Shown here: one piece after another, positions 37,734 through 49,011 of the stretch | Layout of the letters: every line of letters begins with the position of its first letter | How positions within the stretch are numbered: position 1 is the first letter of the stretch | Origin: Tetrapyrgos nigripes | Taxonomy: Eukaryota; Basidiomycota; Agaricomycetes; Agaricales; Campanellaceae | Length of the DNA stretch: 64,000 bases | Direction of reading: 5' to 3' | NCBI GenBank assembly: GCA_013368315.1 | Contig: JAACJM010000198.1 | Location: forward strand, 91,737-155,736 | Program-made: the position numbers and the translations under genes | The notes under the pieces: model-generated | Seen by the model: only the letters and a program-made list of their open reading frames with translations | What the model was told of the DNA's origin: nothing | Databases searched by the model: none

Positions 37734-40114
37734 ATGGGCTCCCATTCTCAGCCTATCAAGTCTAGAGGTCACCTAGCTCAGAAAAAGGCGTAAGTGTCCA
37801 CTCAACTCCAGCAGATTTGTCTTCGAACTGAGTATGCACCATAGATGTCTCGGGTGTCGTTCTATCAAGGTAGTCCTCTCCATCCTTCATACAAAGCAGT
37901 TCTCATGTAGCCATTATTAGGTTCGTTGTGACCGTGCTGAGCCAGACAAAGTCAATTCAAGTATCCAATGTACCCGTTGTGCGCGTCTGCAAATTCCCTG
38001 CGTAGTCCAGGAACACCATCGGGGAAGGCGAACTGCTCCAGGAGCGAGAGAAACATTCTCTGCTATGAACCAGGACGATGATATGCTAGTTGACGTTGGA
38101 CAGAGCTCACATCGAGTTCCTAGTCAGGAAACAACCCAGAGCAGGCCTCCTTCGTCCGTGAATTCCTCATCCTCGTCAAGTTACACTCCTCCTTCATATT
38201 CCGACTTGTGCAACAACACCACCGAGACCGACAGCGCGCATAGAGACTATCTACGCGCTCCACTTGCAGAAACTCTCAACAGACAGCAGACTACTCTCCC
38301 TTCTCCTGGACTCGGTCAAGACCCTGTATCTGTGCGGTATCTTACCGTCTCAGAGGCTAAATCTCTGCTTCTTTTGTGAGTCTAGTCATTTTCATTCACT
38401 GAAGCAGACGCCGACATAGTCTTCAGTTATATGACAGAGATGAACCAAATTTATGCCCTCTTAGATCCAATCCTCTGTACTTTCGAATACGTCCGAGCTA
38501 AATCTCCTCTCCTTTTCACCGCCATCCTCACCGTTGCCGCCAAATTCGAGATGCAAGGCAAATACCCCATTCTGCTCACATTTTGTCAAGATCTCCTGGC
38601 AAAAACATTCATAGTCGGAACAAGCTCCCTGGAAACAATACAGGCCATTCGCATCCTCATTTCGTACAGGGATCATACCGACCACTCGAGTTATGTCAAA
38701 CTTGGGTTCTGTATTAGGATGGCATATGACCTTTCTCTAGACCAGCCACACAAAAGGCCTCTTCCTGATGACGAAACTCGAGCACGAGAGATCCTTAGTG
38801 GAGAACGTACCTGGTTCGAGCTAGTAAGCACTGACGAAGCGATTTCTCGTCAGCGTGGCCGCCCTGTCATTATCAGCTCGGAATCAGTCCAGGACCCAAG
38901 GCGTTGGGTAGAAGAGAATGCCAAGTATAGACTAGACACAGACCCTTTCATCGCTGCGCAAACCTCTGCATGTGGCCAAGAGTATGGGACGTTTTCGAAG
39001 CTGTTTGCTATCGATCCCCCGTCGTTCTCTTCATTTGCGCAAAGACAGGAACTGCAGCTCGCTGCAGCTCGAAGGGCCAAACAGTGGACGGAGATATGGT
39101 CAAGACCATCTCAGGAAGATTGTTTGTTATTTCTTTCTCTACTTGGAGTATTTCGCTTACCCACTTTGTTTTGCTGATAGATCGCTTCCCAATTCACCCA
39201 ACGTGTCTTGCAACGCTCCATTTCTTTCGTTGTATGCTCGACTTTCATGTTGCAGAGATATATTACCGACACGTCTTGTACAGACCTGAGGGTGTCAATG
39301 ACCTTGGCAAAGAGTTTCCAGCACTAGTCGCTGTCTACGGGGCAGCTATCGCCATGTTCCAGCTGTTTAGTGATGAGTTTGGGGATGGAAGTTTAAGATA
39401 CGCTCCAGACTACATGCTCATTGGATCAGCGCATGTTGCTTTGTGGCTGTACAAGGTTGGTCCTTTGCTTGCCTAGATTCCGAACAGTTGAAGCTCAAAT
39501 CATTCACCTCAGAATCGCTCAAAAATGCATGATACGACAAAGATGGCAGTCCTTACAGTCTTGAAAGGCGCGATGCAACAGTTCTGTTCGTCGGCCAAGG
39601 CTGATCACGAGGGGGCAGCGTATCAAGCCAGGTTTTTGGATGGTTTGATCCATGCTATTGAGATGGAAAATGGCCAGGGCTCGTCGCCTTGTTCTGGAAG
39701 TGAGATCACGGCCGCAAATACTAACGACCCTCATATCCCGGGTGAGTCCCCATCAGTCCCATCTCGTATTTCCATCATCTCATTACCCGACAGTTCGACA
39801 AGTTCGACAAATGCCTGAGCAGCAAAGTCACGATGTACCTTTGAATCCTGATTTCCCGTCGTCAGTGGCCGCCTCCATGCATACGTATTCTTACCCAGCC
39901 CCTCCTGCACAAGAATACAATATCCCTGTCGACGACTCCTTCAATTTTCTGTTCCAAGATACACAAGCACCTCAAGCTGCAGGTTTTTCGTCATTGTTCA
40001 ACATCGTCCCGGATAGCTCATATTGGTGCGGTCATACAAAGGTTGTCTGTCCTTTTACTGATTAGACCCTTACTACCAAATAGGGCGAACTTGTTTCCGG
40101 AACTCAGTCAGTGA
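37734..40114 (+). CDS. Zn2Cys6 fungal transcription factor
   Basis: Eight exons (37734-37789, 37845-37869, 37921-38375, 38427-39121, 39181-39455, 39513-39741, 39794-40025, 40084-40114) join in frame to 665 residues. The binuclear cluster is CLGCRSIKVRCDRAEPD... SIQCTRCARLQIPC (CX2CX6C, long loop, CX2CX6C), split by two introns. After a Ser/Pro-rich linker comes the fungal-specific middle homology region (LLFTAILTVAAKFEM, AIRILISYRDHTDH, GFCIRMAYDLSLD, RTWFELVSTDEAISRQRGRP). The C-terminus is acidic and aromatic (NIPVDDSFNFLFQDTQ) as in activation domains and ends ANLFPELSQ. The target genes cannot be told from this window. Confidence 0.88.
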
Positions 40115-40566
40115 CGCGGATGCTCGATATCGTGAAGCATATATGCTGATCTCTATGTACATTGGACACGCTCGGGTCTGCTCAAGTTTCTGCAGCAGTT
40201 GCGGGTGTCATTTTCACACTGCCTATGGCCGTCACTGTGGCATCCTCAGCTGTACTGGCTATAATTTGCAGAGAAAAGACATCTCACACGATGAGCAGGA
40301 AGCGAGGGTTGAGTAGGCCAAGGAAGGTCCAACATTGGCAGGAATAGCTGGAGAGCTGTATGTAACTGTAGTCCGGGAAATCCTGTGTACATACTCAAGT
40401 ATTTATGTACTCTGCTCCAGGCAGACTCAAGCTAGCAGGGTAGTAGTTAGTTCTGTAGAATTACACCTTGGATCTGTATCATTTTCACTTCGGTCGGGAT
40501 CTGGTCCGGACTCCGGTAAAATGCCGGTCGCGAGTAAGAGCATTGTGACTTTTTTCTTGAATCTTC
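40115..40566. other. intergenic, no gene seen
   Basis: 3' flank of the regulator. A 61-codon frame (40162-40347) has a hydrophobic stretch but no other support. Confidence 0.4.
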
Positions 40567-41031
40567 ATGGCCGACAGGTCGACAACGTTATACCAAGGAA
40601 TCTTGCTCAAGCTAGTCACCGTGCTTGAGCTCACGCAGAAGCCAGAAGGTATATCGACTCTTCAAGCAAGACAAGCCCTTCTGCAAGCGGTCTGGCAATT
40701 ATCTACATTGGCTGTAACAACTCGACTGACTTGAGATTTTCCAGACGAATGACTTCAAATCAGCTCTTCTTCAAGCCAAAGAGATGGCTGCAAATATGCC
40801 TGGAGGCGAACTGTTGATTGAAGACCAAGATGATATAATAGAGATGCTAACAACTCTGCGGCAGCGAAAACGGTGCGTGTCGATCGCAGCGGACCCTATG
40901 TCGTTTTTGACGCGTTTTTCAGGGAGAAATTGACACAGTTTTCAGCTCAAGCCCAAGCTGTCTCGTCGGAGACGGTGGCTGAGACGAAGATGGAGGTGGA
41001 CTCGATGGCATCGACTCCTTTTCATGAATAA
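40567..41031 (+). CDS. small coiled-coil protein, possibly mediator subunit 9-like
   Basis: Exons 40567-40689, 40745-40872 and 40923-41031 join in frame to 119 residues. The protein begins MADRSTTLYQGILLKLVTVL, then has NDFKSALLQAKEMAANMPGG and DIIEMLTTLRQRKREKLTQF, and ends in a short acidic tail. It is almost fully helical with heptad-like spacing. Length and the helix-GGE-helix layout resemble fungal Med9-type mediator proteins, but such short helical proteins are easily misassigned. The gene is only 150 bp from the next gene on the same strand. Confidence 0.55.
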
Positions 41032-41181
41032 ATTGACGTCATGAAAATCATCTGCAATCGGACCTTGGTTGAAAACATCCTGATTCCTTTTCTTTCTGTT
41101 CATTCCATCATCTCGCCCTGTGGGCTTTTCATTGCTTTCGAGGCCGGCCTCGCTCGTTATTTCATCGTCGCTCCTTGTATC

Positions 41182-42818
41182 ATGCAAACTCTCTTGATTC
41201 TCGCTGTCGTTGTCGCTGGCGTGTCTTGCAGCAAACCGGAAGTCGATTGGATTAGTCCCTCAGCTGGCGACGCGCAACAGCCTGGCGGTACTGTCATAGC
41301 GAAGTGGAAGGCCGATAAGACTCTTGTTTCACCGTCGTTCAAGCTTTGTTTGGGATCAAGTCAGTCAAGTGTGAATCGCCGTGGTACCAGCGCGTCAAAC
41401 GGAAACTGCGGTGAGAAGGTTTATCCTACGGTGCAGCAGGACAATGGCGTGTACTCCATATCACTGTGAGTTATCTCAGACCCGCCTTATTTGTATCTTC
41501 TCACAAGCCTTGGACTCAGCTCCATACCTGACACTACGTCTAATGTCGAAGCCTGTTACCTGCTCATGCAAGATGACTTCGGAAATCAATTCCGGTCTCC
41601 TTCGTTTTCTGTATCATGTAAGGTGTTTCTTTTGTTGTATACTTCATCGATTAACATTTGCCAGCTTCTACTCAATCTGCAGCCTCGGAGGATCCAAGTT
41701 CTGTCTCTCAACCTGCTGCTTCGCAGGAACCAGAATCTGTCTCTCCACCTACCCCTGGTGCCCAAGCGCCCGTTTCAGTCTCTAAAACGCCAGACGCACC
41801 AGCTGTGACAGTCACCGCTGTAAACATTCCCGACACTATTCCAGACGCCAACCCTTCACCTGACTCCGTTTACGCTACACGAAGATCCCCGCCCACTGCA
41901 GCATATGCTGTACCACTCTCCATTGTTGGTGCCATTCTCCTGGTAGCTGGAGGTCTCTGTATTCGCAACAATAAAAAGATCGAAGAAGAGCGGGCTCGAG
42001 ATGTCGAAAAACTGGATCTGGAAAGAAAACGTAGTCTGATCAGTATCGTCAGTCTTGGCAAAAAGTCCACCTACTCTCGCCAGTCAGATATCGAACACGC
42101 CCTTCACGTCCTCAGCAAGCACGACCTAACCTACTCGCCTCAGCGTGATACGCCTGTCCCTCTGTTCATGCCGGCTGATTGCCCATCCAGGCGAGAAAGG
42201 GAACCCAGAAGGGCAACCAGAGATCCTTACGCGCTGTCAAGAGCCGACACCTATATTCAATACCAACGACACCGTAGTCGGGCTGGGAGTACATACTCCT
42301 TGGCATACAGTGAAAAATCAAACCACAATATGCCTATGCCAGTTCCTTCCCCGTCATATTATGAACCCTCCATCACTGTCTGCGCATCTTCACGTGCCCC
42401 TTCAGTTCGCTACAAGTCGAGACCTCCCTCTCGAGCTACTGTCGAGTCTCATCATTATGCATCTTCACCGACTGCTCGTTACCCAGAATCCCATGTATCT
42501 TCACGACCCGAATCTCGAGTATCTCGCGCCACTACTTCTTCCCGACCTTGTCTTCCTCCCATCAACACTGGTGCCCCTCTGTACGCTCATCGAGAACAAC
42601 ATGGTGAAGGTGTAACAGACTCGGTGTTGGATGACTACTTGCTGTCGTCACCCCATGGTCCACCACCGCCATCATGTTTGATGCCGGCACCGCAGCGATT
42701 GCATGTGAGGAATACGTGCTCCGACGCTCCTGCAAGGGATGAAGAAGGAATGGTGGATGTTGATTTGTACGATGCCGTAGCGAATAATTTGAGGAAAGGG
42801 TATGCTTCTGGTTACTAG
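41182..42818 (+). CDS. Kre9/Knh1-like secreted domain anchored by one membrane helix
   Basis: Exons 41182-41465, 41520-41617 and 41665-42818 join to 511 residues. Signal peptide (MQTLLILAVVVAGVSC), then an Ig-like Kre9/Knh1-type domain (VDWISPSAGDAQQPGGTVIA, FKLCLGSS, CYLLMQDDFGNQFRSPSFSV), a Ser/Pro-rich stalk, a transmembrane helix (AYAVPLSIVGAILLVAGGLC) and a 250-residue cytoplasmic tail rich in Ser, Arg and Tyr. Most family members are secreted or GPI-anchored, so the long cytoplasmic tail is uncommon and hints at a cell-wall sensor role; that is inference. Confidence 0.8.
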
Positions 42819-43139
42819 TTAGGCTGTGAATCGGACTTCTGTAGTTTCTGGATAGAGTTGGTTTTGTTGCCAAGAAATGCTAGCGTCATTGAAGGGATAG
42901 CCTGTAGTCAACCACGAAGCATGTAGCCTAGTTTCGGGGACATCCATAGTTCTTGACGGCGACGGTCCCTTCTCAAAACCAACACGTGCACTGCAGTGTA
43001 GTACAGTGTATTACCTCGTTTCAGCTCAAACCGCCTCCACCTCCACACGGAAGTCCTGGCTTTGTAAGTATTTTTCGGCTTCTGCAGGTTCTATTCTCAT
43101 TTTGTTCTCATTTCCTCTCCCAACCTCCAGAGTGAGCAG
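42819..43139. other. intergenic, no gene seen
   Basis: Spacer between the Kre9-like gene and the F-box gene. Confidence 0.4.
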
Positions 43140-44803
43140 ACATGGGTCGCGGCTTTCAGGTACAACTCCGGAGTGGATCAGAAGTTGAAGGAGGTTCTGA
43201 ACGAATCGCGTCTCTATTTCACTGAATGCCAAATTGCCAATCCCATACCCAAGAAAACATTGCTTTCACGCTAGCTTTATGCAGAAGGGACTTCGAGGTC
43301 TACGATAGCAAAATCAACCAGCTTCTAGAGAAGCTCCACATTCTCCGTGCAAAGCGTGCAGAACTGGTAAAGTACCAGGACGTTTGCCAGTCTCAGCTCT
43401 CTTCAATACGCAAACCTCCCTTCGAACTTCTGAGCGACATCTTCACATTGTTCATCCTTCCTGATTCATCCAATCGCGGCAGGCATCATCAGCCATCAAC
43501 TTTCCCCATACACCTTACTCGCGTCTGTGTAGGCTGGTGCGATGTGGCCTATGCTACACCTCAGTTGTCGCCAAATTTTGACATTGATTGCCTCTCGATA
43601 TCAGAACCACCTGTAACCATTCCTGCTTTTGATTCTCGGCTGAAGAGATTGAAAAACCTCCCACTTTCACTGCGTTTCCATGGGCCCCTTACATTCAGTC
43701 ACGATGGAGAGCTTGTTCACAAGGAGGTGTCTAGCATCTTACCCTACTTTTTGTGGGAATCTTTCAGGTGGCAGCACCTCACTTTCGACATCACAGCTTA
43801 CAGAACCCAACTTCGTTCGGAGGAAGCTGCCTTGAAAGATCTTCTAGCACCTATCCAGTGTTTTCCCATCCTGTATTCTCTGGAGCTTTGTCAAAATTGG
43901 CTAACACCTGCCTTGGACATCGTTCCAAAGGCACCAGTCTTACACTCTTTGAGACTGAGCGACCGACGCCTTATCAGCAAATACGTGGTTGGAGGTTGTC
44001 CTGGTCCTGAGAGTCTCTCATTGACTCACTATTGTACCCTTGAGATCGACCTTTCGCTCGACTATCTCAAGGGCGATGCGTTCCAAAGGCTCAGGGACCT
44101 CACAATTAACTATGTGGTCAACCTCAGCAGTCAAGATTCTACTAATGGGCCCATTGTTCCTTTAAACGCCCTTCCTTGTCCATCACGCAGGAGAATGAAG
44201 AAGTTATGGAAAATCTGCTCAGACACCTGTTCAACATTCGGCTCCGTAATCTGCAAATATTGCACATTCAGACGGATGAATTCTCTCAACAGAATCCACG
44301 AGAGACGATAGAGGCCCTGTGTAATTTCCTGCAGTCAGTGCAATGTGCATCATCGTTGACGACACTGCACCTCCAAGGTCCTATCGACGTCATTCCTGCC
44401 CTCCATCTTCTTACCAATATACGAAATCTGACTGTAGTCGAGATGGACCCGAGGAAATGGGATGAAGACTTTCGTGAACCCTTTCGAACGCTTCCCGACC
44501 TCTGCGAATCTCTATGTGTTACCAATGACCAAGAGCAGAGTCCCAGAGGTGTTCTGCTTCCATCTAGGCATTGGCAGTGGTGAATATGGCAATGAGCTAG
44601 AGGCATCTGCTTCTCTGCTTGCCAAATTAGTCGAATCACGGTGGCTTCCGACGCCGGAGTCAGAAGCGGAGGGGCTAGCTTGTCTTTTGAGCGTCTCGGT
44701 GAAGACCCGCAAGCGCCAGGTTGATGAACAGGATGAGGGCTACAAAGCCCTGGAGGTGCTGAAGACAGCAGGATTTGACCTGACATATGACTGGACTCGT
44801 TGA
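43140..44803 (+). pseudogene. F-box protein gene with frame breaks
   Basis: The main frame (43226-44190) has the coiled coil YDSKINQLLEKLHILRAKRA and the F-box core RKPPFELLSDIFTLF, followed by leucine-rich sequence. Near 44178 the sense continues in a second frame (LSITQENEEVMENLLRHLF...LQGPIDVIPALHLLTNIRNL). Near 44500 it moves to a third frame (YGNELEASASLLAKLVESRW, ALEVLKTAGFDLTYDWTR). A leader NSGVDQKLKEVLNES at about 43167-43216 probably belongs to the gene too. All parts are conserved and ordered, so the breaks are either recent mutations or assembly indels. F-box proteins recruit targets to SCF ubiquitin ligases. Confidence 0.65.
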
Positions 44804-44947
44804 GAATAAAGCTCCGGCAAAGCTCACTGCTGGAACCATAATATTATCTAATGTACGAAAAGGCCTGTTTCTGAATACCATAGATTGGGACTTGTAGTTG
44901 TAGTTTTTGGACTCCGTAGTTGAGTATAGGCTAATGGTATCAGAAGT

Positions 44948-46609
44948 TTGCTTCCAAAGGACAAACACCGGTCTATCTTGAACCGCCACTTGCCTTTTCG
45001 TGCAACAGCACGCCATCGATTCTGTCTTCCTTCCCAAACAATCTCTGTAGAGCCGCCCTTGGAGATGCATTTGTCCTACCCCAATCATCCACAGCAGCAG
45101 CACAAAAAGCTCGAGCTGAAGCTCCGCCATTTACATCCTTCTCGTCTCTTCCGCTGGCGGTGTCAATGTATTAGGCCTCTCATTGTCATGGGATTGTTTG
45201 CTGCCCTATCATTTTTCTACATCCTGCACGGACACTATCGTCCTCCGGAGGTTACGAGAAGTCTGGAAGTGAAATTGTTGGGGATGAGGATGATACCGCT
45301 GCATGTTAAAGAGTGGATTGCTGTCGCCGAAGGAAGGACGCCTGGGCCAATGATCCCGCTTTCGAGCAAGTCGAGTTTTGCGGACGACCACTATAATACA
45401 CATCTACACTCAGACCAGTCTCTCAATCCATCCTCGGAATCCATCTACGTGATTAATCTCCCAGATCGCTCAGATCGCCGTGCAGAGATAGAGCTGCTTC
45501 GTATCTACATGGGAATGAAATGGACCTACGTCGATGCCACTTCAAAAAACGATATAATTGTCAGTCAAGTCATACAAAACGTCAAGGATACCAGGCGGAA
45601 AGCAGTTCAAGCATCTCTGCAGAAGGTTATGCACAAACAAGCGGTAGATGGGCCCTGGTCACCGGTTCGACTTCCTTTTCGTTGGCCGGCCTACTTCGAT
45701 AATGATTACGCGCTCAGGGATCTGGATCCTTCATTTCTGTACGATGACTTCGACGCCTTGCATACTCCTTCGTCAAGCCTTTCTTCACCCAGTGCCGACA
45801 GTGTTGATTTTGACTCGGTGACCGCACTATACCTAAAAGAACCCCTTGCCGTCGCCAGGAAAGACTTTACTCTTTGGCCTTACAACCCTAGTCTTCCTCG
45901 TTGGAAGATCATGACAAGATCCCGTTTCGCATGCTGGCACTCTCATTTACAAACTCTTCGACGAATTGTTGCGGCTCAAGACATCACTCAGGCTGGTACC
46001 GCTCATGAAGACAGGGTCGTGGGCGATCATGTTAGCATCATATTGGAAGACGACATCGATATGGAGGTGGATATTCGCAGTAGACTGGGTGCTATTTGGG
46101 CCTCATTGCCTCTAGACTGGGACATTGTTTTTCTAGGATACTGCTGGTCCAACGAATCATATTATCCTGCGATCTCTCAATCTCAGCACGTCAACTTCCA
46201 TCCGGATCCGCCTCCGTCATCGTCCTCTTCTCAGGCATTCGCTACTTCTAGGTACTGCGCCAACCGCGTTTGTACGACTTTGCATCCTTCTTATGCCCCG
46301 AAATGCACCCACGCGTATGCACTCTCCCCTCAGGGAGCACGAAGACTTCTGGCACATCTCACATATCCACCTTTTGCTTATTCTCGTGCCATCGATCAGG
46401 CTTTTGCTTGGTTGGTCAAGAGCAAGAGGATCAAGGCGTATTCCGTCGTACCGCCGGTAGTCGTACAGAGGAAAGATACGAAGAGTGATCTTTGGTCGTA
46501 CAGGGCAGAAGATAGCGAGAGTGGAGAGAGGAAAAGCAAAGGGAGTGAATGGCGAGATGAGCTAGCTTCTGGAGTTTTTGGGACACGACTTGGAAATGGA
46601 GCGGGATGA
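44948..46609 (+). CDS. glycosyltransferase family 25-like type II membrane protein
   Basis: A single-exon 553-residue frame; an internal start at 45066 (MHLSYPNHPQQQ) is also possible. A transmembrane anchor near residues 78-94 (LIVMGLFAALSFFYIL) is followed by a stem and the GT25 domain: YVINLPDRSDRRAEI at its start, KIMTRSRFACWHSHLQTLRR, an acidic ILEDDIDMEVDI metal-binding motif, WDIVFLGYCW, and CTHAYALSPQGARRLLAHL. The family adds galactose or other sugars to proteins or glycans, in fungi probably in the Golgi. Acceptor and sugar are unknown. The C-terminus is charged and probably disordered. Confidence 0.85.
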   Translation: MLPKDKHRSILNRHLPFRATARHRFCLPSQTISVEPPLEMHLSYPNHPQQQHKKLELKLRHLHPSRLFRWRCQCIRPLIVMGLFAALSFFYILHGHYRPPEVTRSLEVKLLGMRMIPLHVKEWIAVAEGRTPGPMIPLSSKSSFADDHYNTHLHSDQSLNPSSESIYVINLPDRSDRRAEIELLRIYMGMKWTYVDATSKNDIIVSQVIQNVKDTRRKAVQASLQKVMHKQAVDGPWSPVRLPFRWPAYFDNDYALRDLDPSFLYDDFDALHTPSSSLSSPSADSVDFDSVTALYLKEPLAVARKDFTLWPYNPSLPRWKIMTRSRFACWHSHLQTLRRIVAAQDITQAGTAHEDRVVGDHVSIILEDDIDMEVDIRSRLGAIWASLPLDWDIVFLGYCWSNESYYPAISQSQHVNFHPDPPPSSSSSQAFATSRYCANRVCTTLHPSYAPKCTHAYALSPQGARRLLAHLTYPPFAYSRAIDQAFAWLVKSKRIKAYSVVPPVVVQRKDTKSDLWSYRAEDSESGERKSKGSEWRDELASGVFGTRLGNGAG

Positions 46610-47619
46610 AGTTGGGACGGAGCGTCGCTTCGTGGATTGCTGTCATCCGGTGCAGAAGTAGAATTATGTTCTGCGCGAGATTATAGGCCAACCAATGTAT
46701 CGTTATTCAGAGGGCCTTATTATACGCTGAATGATTTTTTTGTTTTCATCACTGGCTATCGATTTGTAAGCTGCCTGTCTTATCAACTCGACCGTCCGAG
46801 TCGACGCGTAGCGATGCCCACTGTCCATTGGTTCCAACGAGCAACGACAACGCAAGAGCATGTCATATTTGAAGGCCGAAAGAGCCCACAAAAACCCGCC
46901 TGGAAAATTACTTTGGAAAACCACCGGTACATTCCCGAGCGTGTCGCCACTGACACAGGAGGCTGAGGGCATTTACCCGTTGAGTTTTGGCTTCGTTTTC
47001 TCTTCGCCAGATACTAATAAAGCCTCTCAAATCGTCAGTATAACTTATTAGAATTGCTTCTAGCATTGCCCTTGAGTCCGTGTACGTGAAGGAACCACTG
47101 GCATTCCTCTTTCGCACCGACGGGTCCTGGAAGCCGCATAAATACTGAAAAGACCCTATTACGCTGTCAATAACTAGGTATGTTGCACTCAAATGGCTCG
47201 GAAATCCCGGAAGACTGAATGGGTAACTACGTCAGGCAGAAAACACTCCTTCTTTTGTGCCACATCTTAAGCTTCTCTAAGCTTCTGCGAGCGTATGATG
47301 AGGTCAGAAGCTTCTCTCTTGAACTGTTTACACTCTTCTGATTTGTGGTTGTGCCGTTGGCAGACGCTCCTCCAGGATGATTGTTGGTCTTCGTAAGACA
47401 CGTAGAAATGACTCAGGGACCATCCTACCAATTTGGAGCAACAAAGGGGGGTCCCCTACTCTTCGTGAATGGCGGGTGAGACGAGGTGACCCTTTCGATG
47501 CAAAAGGCTATCCATCTTCGTCATCCAAGAAAAAGGCTCCTAGCGTACTGTGAGGTTATATAAAGCCTTGCATCATAACAAGTCAAGTCAGTACCATCAT
47601 CAACATCCAGATCGACGAG
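46610..47619. other. 1-kb intergenic region
   Basis: No gene recognised. The last 60 bp before the lectin contain a TATATAAAG box (about 47555) suited to a strongly expressed secreted-protein gene. Confidence 0.4.
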
Positions 47620-48409
47620 ATGAAGAGCTTCACTGTTATCCTCACTGCCCTCGCCACCATCGCTAGTGCTCAAACCAACAAGTAAGGCTCCTCAACTACT
47701 CAAAGAAGTCTCGCACAACTGATTCTTCCCCCTCTCAGCTTCAGCGGTACTGTTTCCTTAGGAAGCTCCGGCAAATGTCTCCGCGCTACTTCCAACTCGG
47801 ACAATGCTGCTGTCGTTGCCGGTGATTGTTCAGGAGCCGCTGATACGCAGTGGTCGTTCAACTATGGCACCGTCAGGATTTTCGGCAACAAGTGTCTCGA
47901 TGTCACCAACGGAAACGATGTGAACGGTCAACAGCTGCAGATTTACACCTGCTACAACGGCAACACCAACCAACAGTGGTATTACAATGTGAGTACATTC
48001 AGCCTTTTTCTTGCAATGTACGCTCAACATCCGAATAGAACAATCACATCGGATGGCGTGGGCACACTAGATGTTTGGACGTTACGAATGGCAGATTCCA
48101 GAATGGTAACCCTGTATGTCATCCCTCCCTATTCTGTCTATAAATCTCAATCTGACCCTTCTCTAGATCCAAATCTGGGATTGCATCCCGTACAACAGTA
48201 ACCAGAACTTCATCTGGAACACCGTCAGCCCTTCCAATCCCGGAAACCCCGGAGGCCCTGGATGTCCTGCTCAGGGCGCTATCACTCCTGCGGCTACCAC
48301 AGTGACAATTACTGCTGGTCCTGGTCCTACCGTCACCTCCACCGTCACTCAGCAAGTAACCACGATCACCGTTACCTCTGCTCCAGTCACCGTTACTGTT
48401 AGGCTGTAA
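47620..48409 (+). CDS. secreted ricin-B-type (QxW beta-trefoil) lectin-like protein
   Basis: Exons 47620-47681, 47739-47988, 48039-48113 and 48167-48409 join to 209 residues. Signal peptide (MKSFTVILTALATIASAQ), then about 130 residues with the repeated CLDVTNG motif (twice) and QxW-type repeats (DTQWSF, NQQWYY, NQNFIW), the hallmark of carbohydrate-binding beta-trefoils. A Gly/Pro hinge (NPGNPGGPG) leads to a Thr/Val-rich tail (TVTITAGPGPTVTSTVTQ) likely to be O-glycosylated. No enzyme domain is attached, so it is a lectin module alone, probably binding galactose- or xylose-type glycans outside the cell. Confidence 0.88.
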
Positions 48410-48609
48410 ATACTGGTTATTCAGAATGGCGCCGCTCAGTGACTGGACATTTTATTATCGGACTATATTACGGACTTTGCCCACTTACACGCAACGGACC
48501 TTTTCGCGTTTTAAAACGGACTCTTTGCTACGTTTTCTTTCGACGACTGCCTGCATGTATTGTTACTACTGTACATTTTGTACCAATTGTATGTTCATTG
48601 TTGCGTACT

Positions 48610-48988
48610 TGTAAGATAGCGAGTACGTATTAGTACGAGCGTACCCAGGAGTTCACACGAAGATGGTGAAACGACTTGGATTACTACAGTACCTGTAAGA
48701 TAGCGAGTACGTATTAGTACGAGCGTACTGTAGTAAATACGAATATAATCAGTTAAGTATTGATATGAGAATTGAAAGTCAGATACACACCCCAGGAGTT
48801 CACACGAAGATGGTGAAACGACTGGGGTGTCAGATACGAGAATTGTAGGTATAATATAAGCCGGGTGTTGAACCCGGGTCAGGGTACCTTGGAGTTTAGA
48901 GGATCAAAGGAAAAGAAATTAGGAAAAGAGAAAGGCGGATACGCCACAATAGGAAATAGCCCCTAACTAGGGACTCTCATTCTCGACA
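48610..48988 (-). repeat. 3' LTR of the copia element
   Basis: It is 379 bp and nearly identical to 53593-53969. It contains two copies of a 35-bp unit A (48610-48644 and 48694-48728) and two of a 35-bp unit B (48645-48679 and 48792-48825) arranged A-B-A-B. Confidence 0.9.
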
Positions 48989-49011
48989 CTCCCCTGAGTC
49001 CCTAGATTCTT

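Noticed and set aside
47620..48409. Secreted beta-trefoil protein considered as a ricin-type toxin
   Set aside because: Only the sugar-binding module is present; there is no ribosome-inactivating or other enzymatic chain.
48640..48830. Repeated short units with spacers that could suggest a CRISPR-like array
   Set aside because: Only two copies of each unit, inside an LTR of a eukaryotic retroelement, and no cas genes.
48850..48890. GGGTGTTGAACCCGGGTCAG in the LTR, tRNA B-box-like
   Set aside because: No cloverleaf can be formed around it, and it is part of both LTRs.
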